64,000 bases of DNA from Alloalcanivorax marinus (GTDB taxonomy: Bacteria > Pseudomonadota > Gammaproteobacteria > Pseudomonadales > Alcanivoracaceae): contig NZ_JADDOL010000001.1 of NCBI RefSeq assembly GCF_016906305.1, positions 1-64,000 of the forward strand, written 5' to 3'. Made by a program: the position numbers and the translations under genes. Shown here piece after piece: positions 34,996-42,963 of the stretch (the first letter of the stretch is position 1; every line of letters begins with the position of its first letter). Below the pieces are notes generated by a model, which searched no databases, was not told where the DNA came from, and was given only the letters and a program-made list of their open reading frames with translations.

Positions 34996-35721
34996 TCAGA
35001 AGGTTTCCATCCAGGGCCGCAGATCCAGCTCGTGGGTCCAGGCGTCCCGGGGCTGGCGGTGCAGCATCCAGTACTGCTCGGCGATGTGGTCCGGGTCAAG
35101 GATACCGTCGCGGTCCTTGAGCGCGTAGCGCTCGGGAAAGTTGTCGCGGATAAAGGCGGTGTCGATGGCGCCGTCGATCACCGGGTGGGCCACATGAATG
35201 CCCTCCGGCCCCAGTTCCCGGGCCAGACTCTGGGCCAGCGCCCGCAGGGCGAACTTGGCGCCGGCGAAGGCGCTGAAGCCCTTGCCGCCGCGCAGGGAGG
35301 CGGTGGCGCCGGTGAAGATCAGGGTGCCGCGCCCGCGCGGCACCATCACCCGCGCTGCCTCCCGGCCGGTCAGAAAACCGGCGAAGGCGGCCATTTCCCA
35401 GACCTTGCGGTAAACCCGGGCGGTGGTCTCGCGGATCGGAAAGTTCACGTTGGCGCCGATATTGAACACCACCGCCTCCAGCGGCCCCACCCGCGCCTCG
35501 ATGGTGTCGAACAGCGCCACCATCTGGCTTTCGTCCCGGGCGTCACAGCCGAAGCCGCGGGCCTGGCCCCCGTCCGCCCGGATGGTCTCCAGCAGCGGCG
35601 CCAGTTCCGCTTCCCGTCGCCGGGTCACGCAGGCGATGTAGCCCTCGCGGGCAAAGCGCCGGGCGATGGCGCCACCGGTGGCGTCGCCGGCTCCGATGAC
35701 CAGCATGGCGGGGGTGGGCAT
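34996..35721 (-). CDS. SDR-fold protein lacking the catalytic Tyr
   Basis: This 241-aa short-chain dehydrogenase-like protein has the dinucleotide loop VIGAGDATGGAIARRFA in place of the usual TGxxxGIG, FNIGAN in place of NNAG and Ser 142. At the active site it has Phe 152 where Tyr is expected (FAGAK, 152-156). The rest of the C-terminal helix (FALRALAQSLARELGPEG) is well conserved. Loss of the Tyr makes ordinary hydride-transfer catalysis doubtful. It is co-directional with the HCCA-isomerase-like gene. Confidence 0.82.
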   Translation of the reverse strand: MPTPAMLVIGAGDATGGAIARRFAREGYIACVTRRREAELAPLLETIRADGGQARGFGCDARDESQMVALFDTIEARVGPLEAVVFNIGANVNFPIRETTARVYRKVWEMAAFAGFLTGREAARVMVPRGRGTLIFTGATASLRGGKGFSAFAGAKFALRALAQSLARELGPEGIHVAHPVIDGAIDTAFIRDNFPERYALKDRDGILDPDHIAEQYWMLHRQPRDAWTHELDLRPWMETF

Positions 35722-35829
35722 GACGATGTCCTCAGGCAGGGTCTGTTCGAATCCTTCCCGAGTGTATAGCAGGTGTGCCGTCGATGCGGCGAGCGGCGGC
35801 GACGGCGCGCCAGGATGGGATGGACGGGG

Positions 35830-35976
35830 TCAGCCGCTGACGACGATCGCCAGGCCGCAGGCGATCACGCCCAGCACCAGAATCAGCAGTGCGCGACGCG
35901 TCACCGTGGTCCAGTCCACCAAGGACAGTTCTTTAAGCAGGCTCACTATGGGTCCCCCCCGGGATCGTTTACTCAT
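35830..35976 (-). CDS. Small single-helix membrane protein (48 aa)
   Basis: An open frame from ATG 35976 (or GTG 35946) encodes 48 (or 38) residues. It has a basic start (MSKRSRGG), the amphipathic stretch LLKELSLVDWTTVTRR and one membrane helix (ALLILVLGVIACGLAIVV). The layout recalls small SecE-like or regulatory membrane peptides, without a family match that I can name. A CRP-like site lies 20 bp upstream. It occupies the 400-bp gap between the SDR and lysR genes. Confidence 0.45.
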   Translation of the reverse strand: MSKRSRGGPIVSLLKELSLVDWTTVTRRALLILVLGVIACGLAIVVSG

Positions 35977-35995
35977 TGTTACCCACAACCAAAAT

Positions 35996-36011
35996 TGTGA
36001 TACAAATCACG
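35996..36011. promoter_or_regulatory. CRP/Vfr-like binding site
   Basis: TGTGA-TACAAA-TCACG matches the TGTGA-N6-TCACA consensus at nine of ten positions. It is 20 bp upstream of the small membrane ORF on the minus strand. The rest of the gap to 36123 shows no gene. Confidence 0.4.
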
Positions 36012-36123
36012 TCCAGGGATGCTGCTCCGGGGGTGGCCTTCACGCAATACGGCGAAGGCGTGAAGAGCCTGTCAAAGCGCTACGAATAAAGCGCGAACGT
36101 TGCTCTCCAGGTTTCCGGGTTGG

Positions 36124-37044
36124 CTAGGTTTCCGGATTGGAAAGCTGCTGTTCAGCCAGCATCGCCATCACCCGCTGCCGTAGCCAGCTGTGGCCCGGGT
36201 CCGCGCTCTGATCCCGGTGCCAGTACAGGTGCAGTTCCAGCCCCGGCACGTCCGCGGGCAGCGGTTCCAGGTGGCTGCCGGCCGGCGCCAGCTGGCGGGC
36301 CAGCAGCCCGGGCAGGGTCAGCAGCAGATCGGTGCCCATGACCGTGGCCAGGGCGGCCATGTGATGCTGGCAGCGCAGGCGGATATTGCGCCGGTAGCCC
36401 AGCCGCGACAGCCCGAAGTCCTCCATGCCCGGCCCCTCCCGACGGGACGACACCAGCACGTGCTGGGCGGCCAGATAGGCGGGCAGATCCAGCTTGCCGG
36501 CCAGCGGGTGCCCCTGGCGCATCAGCACCACCAGCGGGCCGCTCATGATCGGCCGGTGCTCAATGGACTCCGGCAGCGGCAGCAGCACGTCGGCGGCCAT
36601 GTCCAGGCGCCCGCTGGCCAGCTCGGTGGCCAGTTGCCGCCGGGCCACCGTCATCGATTGCAGTTTCACCCCCGGCGCTTCGTCCACCAGGCTGGCCAGC
36701 AACGGCGGCAGCAGGCACCCCTCCAGCCCGTCGCGCAGCCCCAGCACGAAGGTGCGCTCCGCCTCGTCCACGTCGAAGCCGCCTTCGTCGCTCAGACAAC
36801 GCTGCAGCCCGCCCAGGGCATGGCGCACCGGCGTGACCATGGCCCGCGCCCGGCTGGTGGGCACCATGCGCGCGCCCTGGCGCACGAACAGCGGGTCGTC
36901 GAGCCGCTCGCGCAACCGGCCCAGGGCGTGACTCACCGCCGGCTGGGTCAGGTTGAGCACCCGCGCCGCCCGGGTCAGCGAGCCCTCGGTGTAGATGGCG
37001 TCGAAGACCACGAACAGGTTCAGATCGAAGCGCGACACATGCAT
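36124..37044 (-). CDS. LysR family regulator (NodD/NahR-like)
   Basis: This 306-aa protein begins SRFDLNLFVVFDAIY and has the helix-turn-helix GSLTRAARVLNLTQPAVSHA with RLDDPLFVR, features of the NodD/NahR-like branch that often responds to aromatic or acyl inducers. It is divergent from a phosphatase gene across an 89-bp AT-rich gap with repeated CGATTTATTC, and probably controls that gene and the SDR after it. Confidence 0.9.
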   Translation of the reverse strand: MHVSRFDLNLFVVFDAIYTEGSLTRAARVLNLTQPAVSHALGRLRERLDDPLFVRQGARMVPTSRARAMVTPVRHALGGLQRCLSDEGGFDVDEAERTFVLGLRDGLEGCLLPPLLASLVDEAPGVKLQSMTVARRQLATELASGRLDMAADVLLPLPESIEHRPIMSGPLVVLMRQGHPLAGKLDLPAYLAAQHVLVSSRREGPGMEDFGLSRLGYRRNIRLRCQHHMAALATVMGTDLLLTLPGLLARQLAPAGSHLEPLPADVPGLELHLYWHRDQSADPGHSWLRQRVMAMLAEQQLSNPET

Positions 37045-37045
37045 A

Positions 37046-37087
37046 CGATTTATTCCAGATTATTTCCAAGATTCATTCGATTTATTC
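37046..37087. promoter_or_regulatory. Direct repeats in the lysR/phosphatase gap
   Basis: CGATTTATTC occurs at 37046-37055 and 37078-37087, 32 bp apart or three helical turns, with similar ATTATTTCCAAGATTCATT between them. Same-face repeats in a divergent LysR gap are likely operator half-sites. Confidence 0.4.
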
Positions 37088-37133
37088 AAAACCGCTCCCT
37101 AGCATGAGGTCAAGCTGCACTTAGGAGGCTTGA

Positions 37134-37811
37134 ATGCCCGTCGTTTACTTGATCCGCCATGGCCAGGCGAGCTTTGGCGCGGAGAACTATGACGCCCTGT
37201 CCGACCTGGGCTGGGAGCAGAGCCGGGTGCTGGGCCGTCATCTTCGCGAGCAGAGCCTGGGCGCCCCCCGAGTGCTGTGCGGCGCCATGCAGCGACACCG
37301 GGAGACCGCCGAGGCGGCGCTGGAGGCCCTGGCCCTGCCCCGCGAATGGCACACTGATCCCGGCTTCAATGAGTATGATCACCAGAGCCTGATGCGGGTG
37401 CACTGGCCGGAATCCCAGGACCGGGCCGCGCTGGCGCGCTGGATGGGCGAGCAGGCGCAACCGCGCCGTGCCTTCCAGGCGCGCTTCGAGGAGGCCCTGC
37501 GCCGCTGGCAGCGTGCCGAGGACGACTACCCGGAAACCTGGGCCGCGTTCCGCGAGCGCGTGCTGGCCTCGCTGTACAGCCTGGCCAATGGCCTGGAGAA
37601 GGGCGACAGCGCCCTGGTGTTCACCTCCGGCGGCGCCATCAGCGTGGCCATCCAGCATCTGCTGGGGCTGGACGACGAGGCGCTGATCACCTTCAACCGG
37701 GGCCTGATCAACACCAGCGTCACGCGGCTGCTGGTCAATACCGGGCGGCTGCGGCTGGCCACGCTCAACGAACACCTGCATCTGAGCGGCGACCTGCTGA
37801 CCTACCGCTGA
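37134..37811 (+). CDS. Histidine phosphatase family protein
   Basis: This 225-aa phosphoglycerate-mutase-fold protein has the phosphorylated His in YLIRHGQASFG (RHG, residues 8-10), a second site Arg in GAMQRHRETAEAAL, and the late catalytic His/Glu region FTSGGAISVAIQHLLG, where the usual HGG is replaced by SGG. The phosphatase substrate is unknown. It is the first gene of a two-gene set with an SDR and is divergent from a LysR gene. Confidence 0.85.
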   Translation: MPVVYLIRHGQASFGAENYDALSDLGWEQSRVLGRHLREQSLGAPRVLCGAMQRHRETAEAALEALALPREWHTDPGFNEYDHQSLMRVHWPESQDRAALARWMGEQAQPRRAFQARFEEALRRWQRAEDDYPETWAAFRERVLASLYSLANGLEKGDSALVFTSGGAISVAIQHLLGLDDEALITFNRGLINTSVTRLLVNTGRLRLATLNEHLHLSGDLLTYR

Positions 37812-37824
37812 ACGAGGATTTACG

Positions 37825-38577
37825 ATGACCACCCGCTCCAACATTCTGATCACCGGCGCCAGCTCCGGCCTGGGCGCCGGCATGGCCCGGCTGTTCGCCG
37901 CCCGGGGCCGCAATCTGGCCCTGTGCGCCCGGCGCCTGGACCGGCTGGAAGCGCTGCGCGAGGAACTGCTGGCCATCAATCCGTCGATCCAGGTGGTGAT
38001 CGAGCCGCTGGACGTGAACGATTACGATCAGGTGTTCCAGGTGTTCCGGCGTTTTCAGCACGCCCTGGGCCGGCTCGACCGGGTGATCGTCAATGCCGGC
38101 TTGGGCAAGGGCCAGCCGCTGGGCACCGGCTATTTCCACGCCAACCGGCAGACCGCCGAAACCAACTTCGTGGCGGCGCTGGCGCAGTGCGAAGCGGCCA
38201 TGGAGATTTTCCGCGAGCAGAACAGCGGCCATCTGGTGATGATGTCGTCCATGAGCGCCATGCGCGGCATGCGCAAGAACATCAACACCTACGCCGCCAC
38301 CAAGGCCGGCGTGGCCAGCCTGGCGGAAGGGCTGCGCATGGAAATGCTCGGCAAGCCGATCACCGTGAGCACCATCTTTCCGGGCTACATCCGTTCCGAG
38401 ATCAACGAAAAAGTGGAAAAGGCGCCGTTCATGGTGGACACCGAGACCGGCTGCCGGGCCCTGGTGGCCGCCATCGAGAAGGAACCGGCCAAGGCCTATG
38501 TGCCGTCCTGGCCCTGGGCGCCGCTGGGCTTCGCCATGCGGGTGCTGCCGCTGTCGCTGGTGCGGCGCATGACCTGA
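37825..38577 (+). CDS. SDR family oxidoreductase
   Basis: This 250-aa classical SDR has ITGASSGLGAGMARLFA, the NAG motif in VNAGLGKG, Ser in MMSSMSAMRG and Tyr-x3-Lys in TYAATKAGVASL. NADP(H) use is likely from CARRLDRLE. It starts 13 bp after the phosphatase gene. Relatives act on lipid-like ketones; the substrate is unknown. Confidence 0.88.
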   Translation: MTTRSNILITGASSGLGAGMARLFAARGRNLALCARRLDRLEALREELLAINPSIQVVIEPLDVNDYDQVFQVFRRFQHALGRLDRVIVNAGLGKGQPLGTGYFHANRQTAETNFVAALAQCEAAMEIFREQNSGHLVMMSSMSAMRGMRKNINTYAATKAGVASLAEGLRMEMLGKPITVSTIFPGYIRSEINEKVEKAPFMVDTETGCRALVAAIEKEPAKAYVPSWPWAPLGFAMRVLPLSLVRRMT

Positions 38578-38587
38578 TCCGCGCGGC

Positions 38588-39430
38588 TCACTGCCAGCCG
38601 AGGATCGGCGCCCACTCGGTCCATTCATCCTCGGCTTCGGCATTCAATTCGAAACGCTGGCCGGCCCCGGCCAGCGGTCCGGCCTGGTCCGGGGTGGCGA
38701 AGCTGACGCCGCCGCGCAGCAGGTTCTCCACCGAACTGGCGCGGATATCGGCGCCGGTGAACAGGCCGAAATCCACGTCCAGGCCAGAGCTGTTCCAGAA
38801 TTTCGAATTGGTGCGCACCAGCTTGGCGTAGCGGGGCTGGATCACCACCTCGATTTCCACATGGCGAGCGTCCCGCGAAAGCTGGCTGTCGCCGATGGTG
38901 CCCACCGCCAGGTCCCGGTAGAACACCTGGCGCCCCGGCTTCAGGGAGCCCAGGGTGTCGGCCACCAGGGTCAGCTTGAGGCCGGACTCCGGCTGCTGAT
39001 CCGGCGGCGCCGACAGGCCCTGGAAGCGGGTCTCCGGTTCCCCCTCGCCGGGCTTCACGGCGATGTATTTGCCCTCCACCAGGGTGTCCAGATTGCGCGC
39101 CCCGGCCACGCCGATCTCCGGCTCGACGATCCAGAAGCGGCTGTTCTCCCGGGCCAGTGCGCGGGCGTCCCGGTTCAGGCTGGCGTGCACCTCCACCCGG
39201 TCCAGGTCGTCGCTGAGACGGATCTCGTCGATCTGCCCCACCGGCACGCCCCGGTACTTCACCGGCACGCCGGGCTTCAGGCCGCTGCCCTGTTCGAAGG
39301 TGATCACCACGGTCTGGTCGCTGCTGAGAAATTCCTGATAGAGCAGCCAGCCGGCCAGTACGATGCTGATCAAGGGCACCAGCCAGATCGGCGAGGGCCA
39401 GCGGGTATTACGGGTTTGCACCTGATCCAT
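38588..39430 (-). CDS. MCE-domain lipid-transport protein, short PqiB-like
   Basis: This 280-aa protein has one N-terminal membrane helix (WPSPIWLVPLISIVLAGWLL) and two MCE/MlaD domains, about 38-130 (SGLKPGVPVKYRGVPVGQID) and about 150-245 (LGSLKPGRQVFYRDLAVGTI). E. coli PqiB has three MCE domains and a long coiled-coil end; both the third domain and the coiled coil are missing. It overlaps the pqiA-like gene by 23 bp, so it is part of one operon. It is expected to form a periplasmic ring for lipid movement between membranes. Confidence 0.85.
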   Translation of the reverse strand: MDQVQTRNTRWPSPIWLVPLISIVLAGWLLYQEFLSSDQTVVITFEQGSGLKPGVPVKYRGVPVGQIDEIRLSDDLDRVEVHASLNRDARALARENSRFWIVEPEIGVAGARNLDTLVEGKYIAVKPGEGEPETRFQGLSAPPDQQPESGLKLTLVADTLGSLKPGRQVFYRDLAVGTIGDSQLSRDARHVEIEVVIQPRYAKLVRTNSKFWNSSGLDVDFGLFTGADIRASSVENLLRGGVSFATPDQAGPLAGAGQRFELNAEAEDEWTEWAPILGWQ

Positions 39431-39935
39431 GGTCGGGTTCCCAGAGTTGCGAAGTGACGAAGGCGTGGGCGGACAGCATGGTCAGCACCACGGCCAGGGC
39501 GAAGGCGGTGATGCCCGGTTCCGGCACCGCCCGGGCCAGCACGCCGAAACGCATCAGCCCGGCCAGCAGGGCCACCACGAACACGTCCAGCATCGACCAG
39601 CGACCGATCCAGTAGACCAGCCGGTAGGCGCGGATCGCGCCGCGCGGGCGCGGGTGCGCCGGGGTGCGCCAGTAGATCACCGCCAGCACCAGAATCTTGA
39701 GAATCGGAATCAGCAGGCTGGCGGTGAACACCACCAGGGCCAGACCGGGCATGCCCGACCGCAGCAGCCGCAACACCCCGTCGGCGATGGTGCCGGCCTG
39801 CTCCCGGCCCAGCGTGTCCAGGGTCATGATCGGCAGCAGATTGGCGGGCACCAGCCACACCGCGGCGGCCACCAGCAGCGCCCAGGCCAGCGACCGCCGC
39901 CGGTCCGCTTTCGGCGACTCAATGGCGGCCGTCAT
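39408..39935 (-). CDS. pqiA: Paraquat-inducible protein A, second half
   Basis: This 175-aa integral membrane protein has four helices and corresponds to the C-terminal PqiA domain: VWLVPANLLPIMTLDTLG, FTASLLIPILKILVLAVIYW and YRLVYWIGRWSMLDVFVVAL. In E. coli both PqiA domains are in one chain; here they are two genes that overlap by 17 bp. It lacks the Zn-ribbon found in the other half. It partners the MCE protein encoded just downstream. Confidence 0.87.
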   Translation of the reverse strand: MTAAIESPKADRRRSLAWALLVAAAVWLVPANLLPIMTLDTLGREQAGTIADGVLRLLRSGMPGLALVVFTASLLIPILKILVLAVIYWRTPAHPRPRGAIRAYRLVYWIGRWSMLDVFVVALLAGLMRFGVLARAVPEPGITAFALAVVLTMLSAHAFVTSQLWEPDHGSGANP

Positions 39936-40563
39936 CGCCGGCCTCCCGCCGCCGTTGTTCCAGCAGCCGGTCCAGGGCCGCCGGGTCCGCCAGCCCCTCC
40001 GCGATCCAGCGGGTGACCACCAGACCGATCAAACAGAACAGGCCGGTGCCGAGCCGCAGGCTGGCGTTGCCGCCCAGCTCGGTGGTGGCGATCAGCGCGC
40101 CGAGCAGAAAGATCTCCGGCATGGCCCACTCACGGCCCTGCCGGTACCACCACAGCCAGCGGCCGGGACGGCCGCCGGCGCGCAGACGGGCCATGGCCAT
40201 CAGCAGCGCCAGCATCTGCGCCGGCGGCATCAGCACCAGAGTGACGAACACCACCGCCGCCACCAGCCCGTGGCGTTCCTGGAATAGCGCCGCCACGCTG
40301 GACAGAATCGACACCGAGCCGCCCACGCCGAACTGGTCCACGTACACCAGCGGCAGGCTCACCGCCGGCAGCCACAGCACCAGGGCGGTGGCGGCCAGGG
40401 CCAGCACCGCCTGGGTGCGCAGACGATGGCGCGAGCCCAGACGGGCGCCGCAGCGCGGGCAGAACCAGTGCCCCCGCGGGGCCGCCGGCGGCACCAGGCG
40501 CAGGGCGCAGTCGTGGCACACCAGCGCCGGCGCGGTGGGGGAAGACGAAAGTGAATCGGACAT
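39919..40563 (-). CDS. pqiA: Paraquat-inducible protein A, first half (Zn-ribbon)
   Basis: This 214-aa protein has an N-terminal cytoplasmic double-CxxC ribbon (CHDC at about 16-19, CPRC at about 35-38) and four membrane helices. LWLPAVSLPLVYVDQFG and GREWAMPEIFLLGALIA are the family core. It starts the three-gene pqi operon. The operon has no pqiC lipoprotein gene. Confidence 0.87.
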   Translation of the reverse strand: MSDSLSSSPTAPALVCHDCALRLVPPAAPRGHWFCPRCGARLGSRHRLRTQAVLALAATALVLWLPAVSLPLVYVDQFGVGGSVSILSSVAALFQERHGLVAAVVFVTLVLMPPAQMLALLMAMARLRAGGRPGRWLWWYRQGREWAMPEIFLLGALIATTELGGNASLRLGTGLFCLIGLVVTRWIAEGLADPAALDRLLEQRRREAGDDGRH

Positions 40564-40657
40564 GCTGGCACTCTAGCCAGCCGCGCCCCACCGCTCCATG
40601 CACGCAACGTAACCAACCGGTAAAAGAGCGCAAAATGGTCGGCCAGGGATGGTGGTC

Positions 40658-40683
40658 AAAAAAAAGGGCGCCCGAAGGCGCCC
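40658..40683 (-). terminator. Terminator of glnK-amtB
   Basis: GGGCGCC (40666-40672) and GGCGCCC (40677-40683) with a CGAA loop follow AAAAAAAA on the plus strand. On the minus strand this is a hairpin plus eight T, 28 bp past the amt stop codon. Confidence 0.85.
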
Positions 40684-40710
40684 AGCATTGTTCCAAGGAA
40701 GGAAACAGAA

Positions 40711-41970
40711 TCAGCTTTTCACGAATTCCGGGTAGGCTTCCATCCCGCAGTCGATCAGGTCCATGCCCTCGTACTCTTCCTCTTCGCTGACACGGATACC
40801 GATCACCGCCTTGAGCACGCCCCAGACGATCAGGCTGGCCACGAACACCCACACGAAGATGGTGATGGCGCCGACGATCTGACCGGTGAAGGTGGAACCG
40901 TCGTTGGTGAAGGGCACCAGCAGCAGGCCCAGCAGACCGACCACACCGTGCACGGAGATGGCACCCACCGGATCGTCGATCTTCATCTTGTCCAGGGCGA
41001 TGATGCTGAACACCACCAGCACGCCACCCAGGGCACCGAACAGCGTGGCGGTCAGGGCGGTGGGCGTGGACGGCTCGGCGGTGATGGTCACCAGGCCGGC
41101 CAGGGCGCCGTTGAGCAGCATGGTCAGGTCGGCCTTGCCGAACAGGAAGCGGCCGACGATCAGGGCGGCCACGGCGCCACCGGCGGCGGCGGCGTTGGTG
41201 TTCAGGAACACCATGGCCACGGAGTGCGCGTTGGCGGCGTCGCCCAGCTTCAGCACGGACCCGCCGTTGAAGCCGAACCAGCCCATCCACAGGATGAAGG
41301 TACCCAGTGTGGCCAGCGGCAGGTTGGCGCCGGGGATCGCGTGGATCTGGCCGTTGGGGCCGTACTTGCCTTTACGCGGGCCGAGCAGCAGCACACCGGC
41401 CAGGGCGGCGGACGCACCGGCCATGTGCACGATGCCGGAACCGGCGAAGTCGGAGAAGCCCAGGTCGCCCAGGTTGTACATGCCGAACACGTCGGCACCG
41501 TTCCAGGTCCAGGAGCCTTCCATCGGGTAGATGAACCCGGTCATCACCACGGCGAAGGCCAGGAACGCCCACAGCTTCATGCGCTCGGCCACGGCACCGG
41601 AGACGATGGACATGGCGGTGGCCACGAACACCACCTGGAAGAAGAAGTCGGACGCGGCGGAGTACACGGAGTCGCCGTCGAAGCCGTTGGAGGCGGAGTC
41701 CGCCAGCACGCCGGCCAGGTCGAAGGACTCGATGCCGTTCAGGAAGATGCCGCCGTCGTACATGATGGCGTAACCGCACACCAGGTACATGATGCAGGCG
41801 ATGGCGTACAGCGCCACGTTCTTGGTGAGAATTTCAGTGGTGTTCTTGGCACGCACCAGACCCGCCTCAAGCATGGCGAAGCCGGCGGCCATCCACATGA
41901 CCAGCGCGCCACACACCAGAAAATAAAAGGTGTCGATGGCGTACTGAAGCTCGAAAATTTGATTTTCCAC
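40711..41970 (-). CDS. amtB: Ammonium transporter
   Basis: This 419-aa membrane protein has 11 helices and the Amt signature: the pore His in SGIVHMAGASAALAG and SVHGVVGLLG, and FILWMGWFGFNGGS. There is no cleaved signal peptide, so it is the Amt form rather than the E. coli AmtB type. The C-terminal EEEEYEGMDLIDCGMEAYPE is the GlnK-interaction tail. It follows glnK by 70 bp. Expression is probably nitrogen-regulated from the sigma54 promoter upstream of glnK. Confidence 0.94.
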   Translation of the reverse strand: MENQIFELQYAIDTFYFLVCGALVMWMAAGFAMLEAGLVRAKNTTEILTKNVALYAIACIMYLVCGYAIMYDGGIFLNGIESFDLAGVLADSASNGFDGDSVYSAASDFFFQVVFVATAMSIVSGAVAERMKLWAFLAFAVVMTGFIYPMEGSWTWNGADVFGMYNLGDLGFSDFAGSGIVHMAGASAALAGVLLLGPRKGKYGPNGQIHAIPGANLPLATLGTFILWMGWFGFNGGSVLKLGDAANAHSVAMVFLNTNAAAAGGAVAALIVGRFLFGKADLTMLLNGALAGLVTITAEPSTPTALTATLFGALGGVLVVFSIIALDKMKIDDPVGAISVHGVVGLLGLLLVPFTNDGSTFTGQIVGAITIFVWVFVASLIVWGVLKAVIGIRVSEEEEYEGMDLIDCGMEAYPEFVKS

Positions 41971-42040
41971 GTTGCAACCCTCCGAGAATTTGGAAGCGTG
42001 ATCAGGACCTTGGCATGGGTCGTTTTACACGTTGCTTGAC

Positions 42041-42508
<468 letters not shown>

Positions 42509-42582
42509 TTAAAAAGTCACGCATTTTCAGAGGGTTGGAACCTGGACCCTGGCATCCTGCCGGGTCGGTAGCGGCTTTATGG

Positions 42583-42616
42583 TGCACCACTTTGGCGCAC
42601 ACCCCAAAACGGTGCA
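42583..42616. promoter_or_regulatory. NtrC-like enhancer sites
   Basis: TGCACCACTTTGGCGCA (42583-42599) differs from the NtrC consensus TGCACCA-N3-TGGTGCA at one base. A weaker second site (42600-42616) ending GGTGCA abuts it. The first is about 112 bp upstream of the sigma54 start, a usual enhancer distance. They also lie about 100 bp upstream of ubiK on the other strand. Confidence 0.65.
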
Positions 42617-42701
42617 CGCCGATGCGGTGCTCCGCATCCCGGCCGCCATGCTACCATCGGACTCCTTTTCGCCCGACCCGCAAATAGTGGAGCTTCCGGC
42701 C

Positions 42702-42959
42702 ATGCAAAGCCAAGCCTTTATCGACCGCCTGATGGCCGACATCAGCCGCCATCTGCCCGCCGACCTGGGCCGTCTGCGCCAGGATGTGGAGCACAGCGTG
42801 CGCGCCGTGCTGGGGGAGACCCTGACCCGCCTGGATCTGGTCAGCCGGGAGGAATTCGAGGTGCAGCGCCAGGTGCTGGAGCGCACCCGGGCTCGTCTGG
42901 AAGCGCTGGAGAAGCAGGTGGCGGCGCTGGAAAGCGCCGCCGATCAGTCACCGCGATAA
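42702..42959 (+). CDS. ubiK: Ubiquinone biosynthesis accessory factor UbiK
   Basis: This 85-aa protein of the BMFP/YqiC family starts SQAFIDRLMADISRHLP and has a coiled-coil second half (EVQRQVLERTRARLEALEKQ). ATG 42702 gives the usual length; the longer frame reads into the NtrC sites. UbiK joins UbiJ in the aerobic ubiquinone assembly complex. In related genomes it sits between glnK-amtB and comM, an order partly kept here. Confidence 0.88.
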   Translation: MQSQAFIDRLMADISRHLPADLGRLRQDVEHSVRAVLGETLTRLDLVSREEFEVQRQVLERTRARLEALEKQVAALESAADQSPR

Positions 42960-42963
42960 CGGA

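Noticed and set aside
34371-35721. Naphthalene degradation locus, from the HCCA-isomerase-like gene
   Set aside because: No dioxygenase, aldolase or ferredoxin gene is near. This isomerase family is widespread outside naphthalene pathways.
37046-37133. A second small protein gene in the lysR gap
   Set aside because: The AT-rich gap has no frame with a ribosome site and start. It is better explained as a regulatory region.
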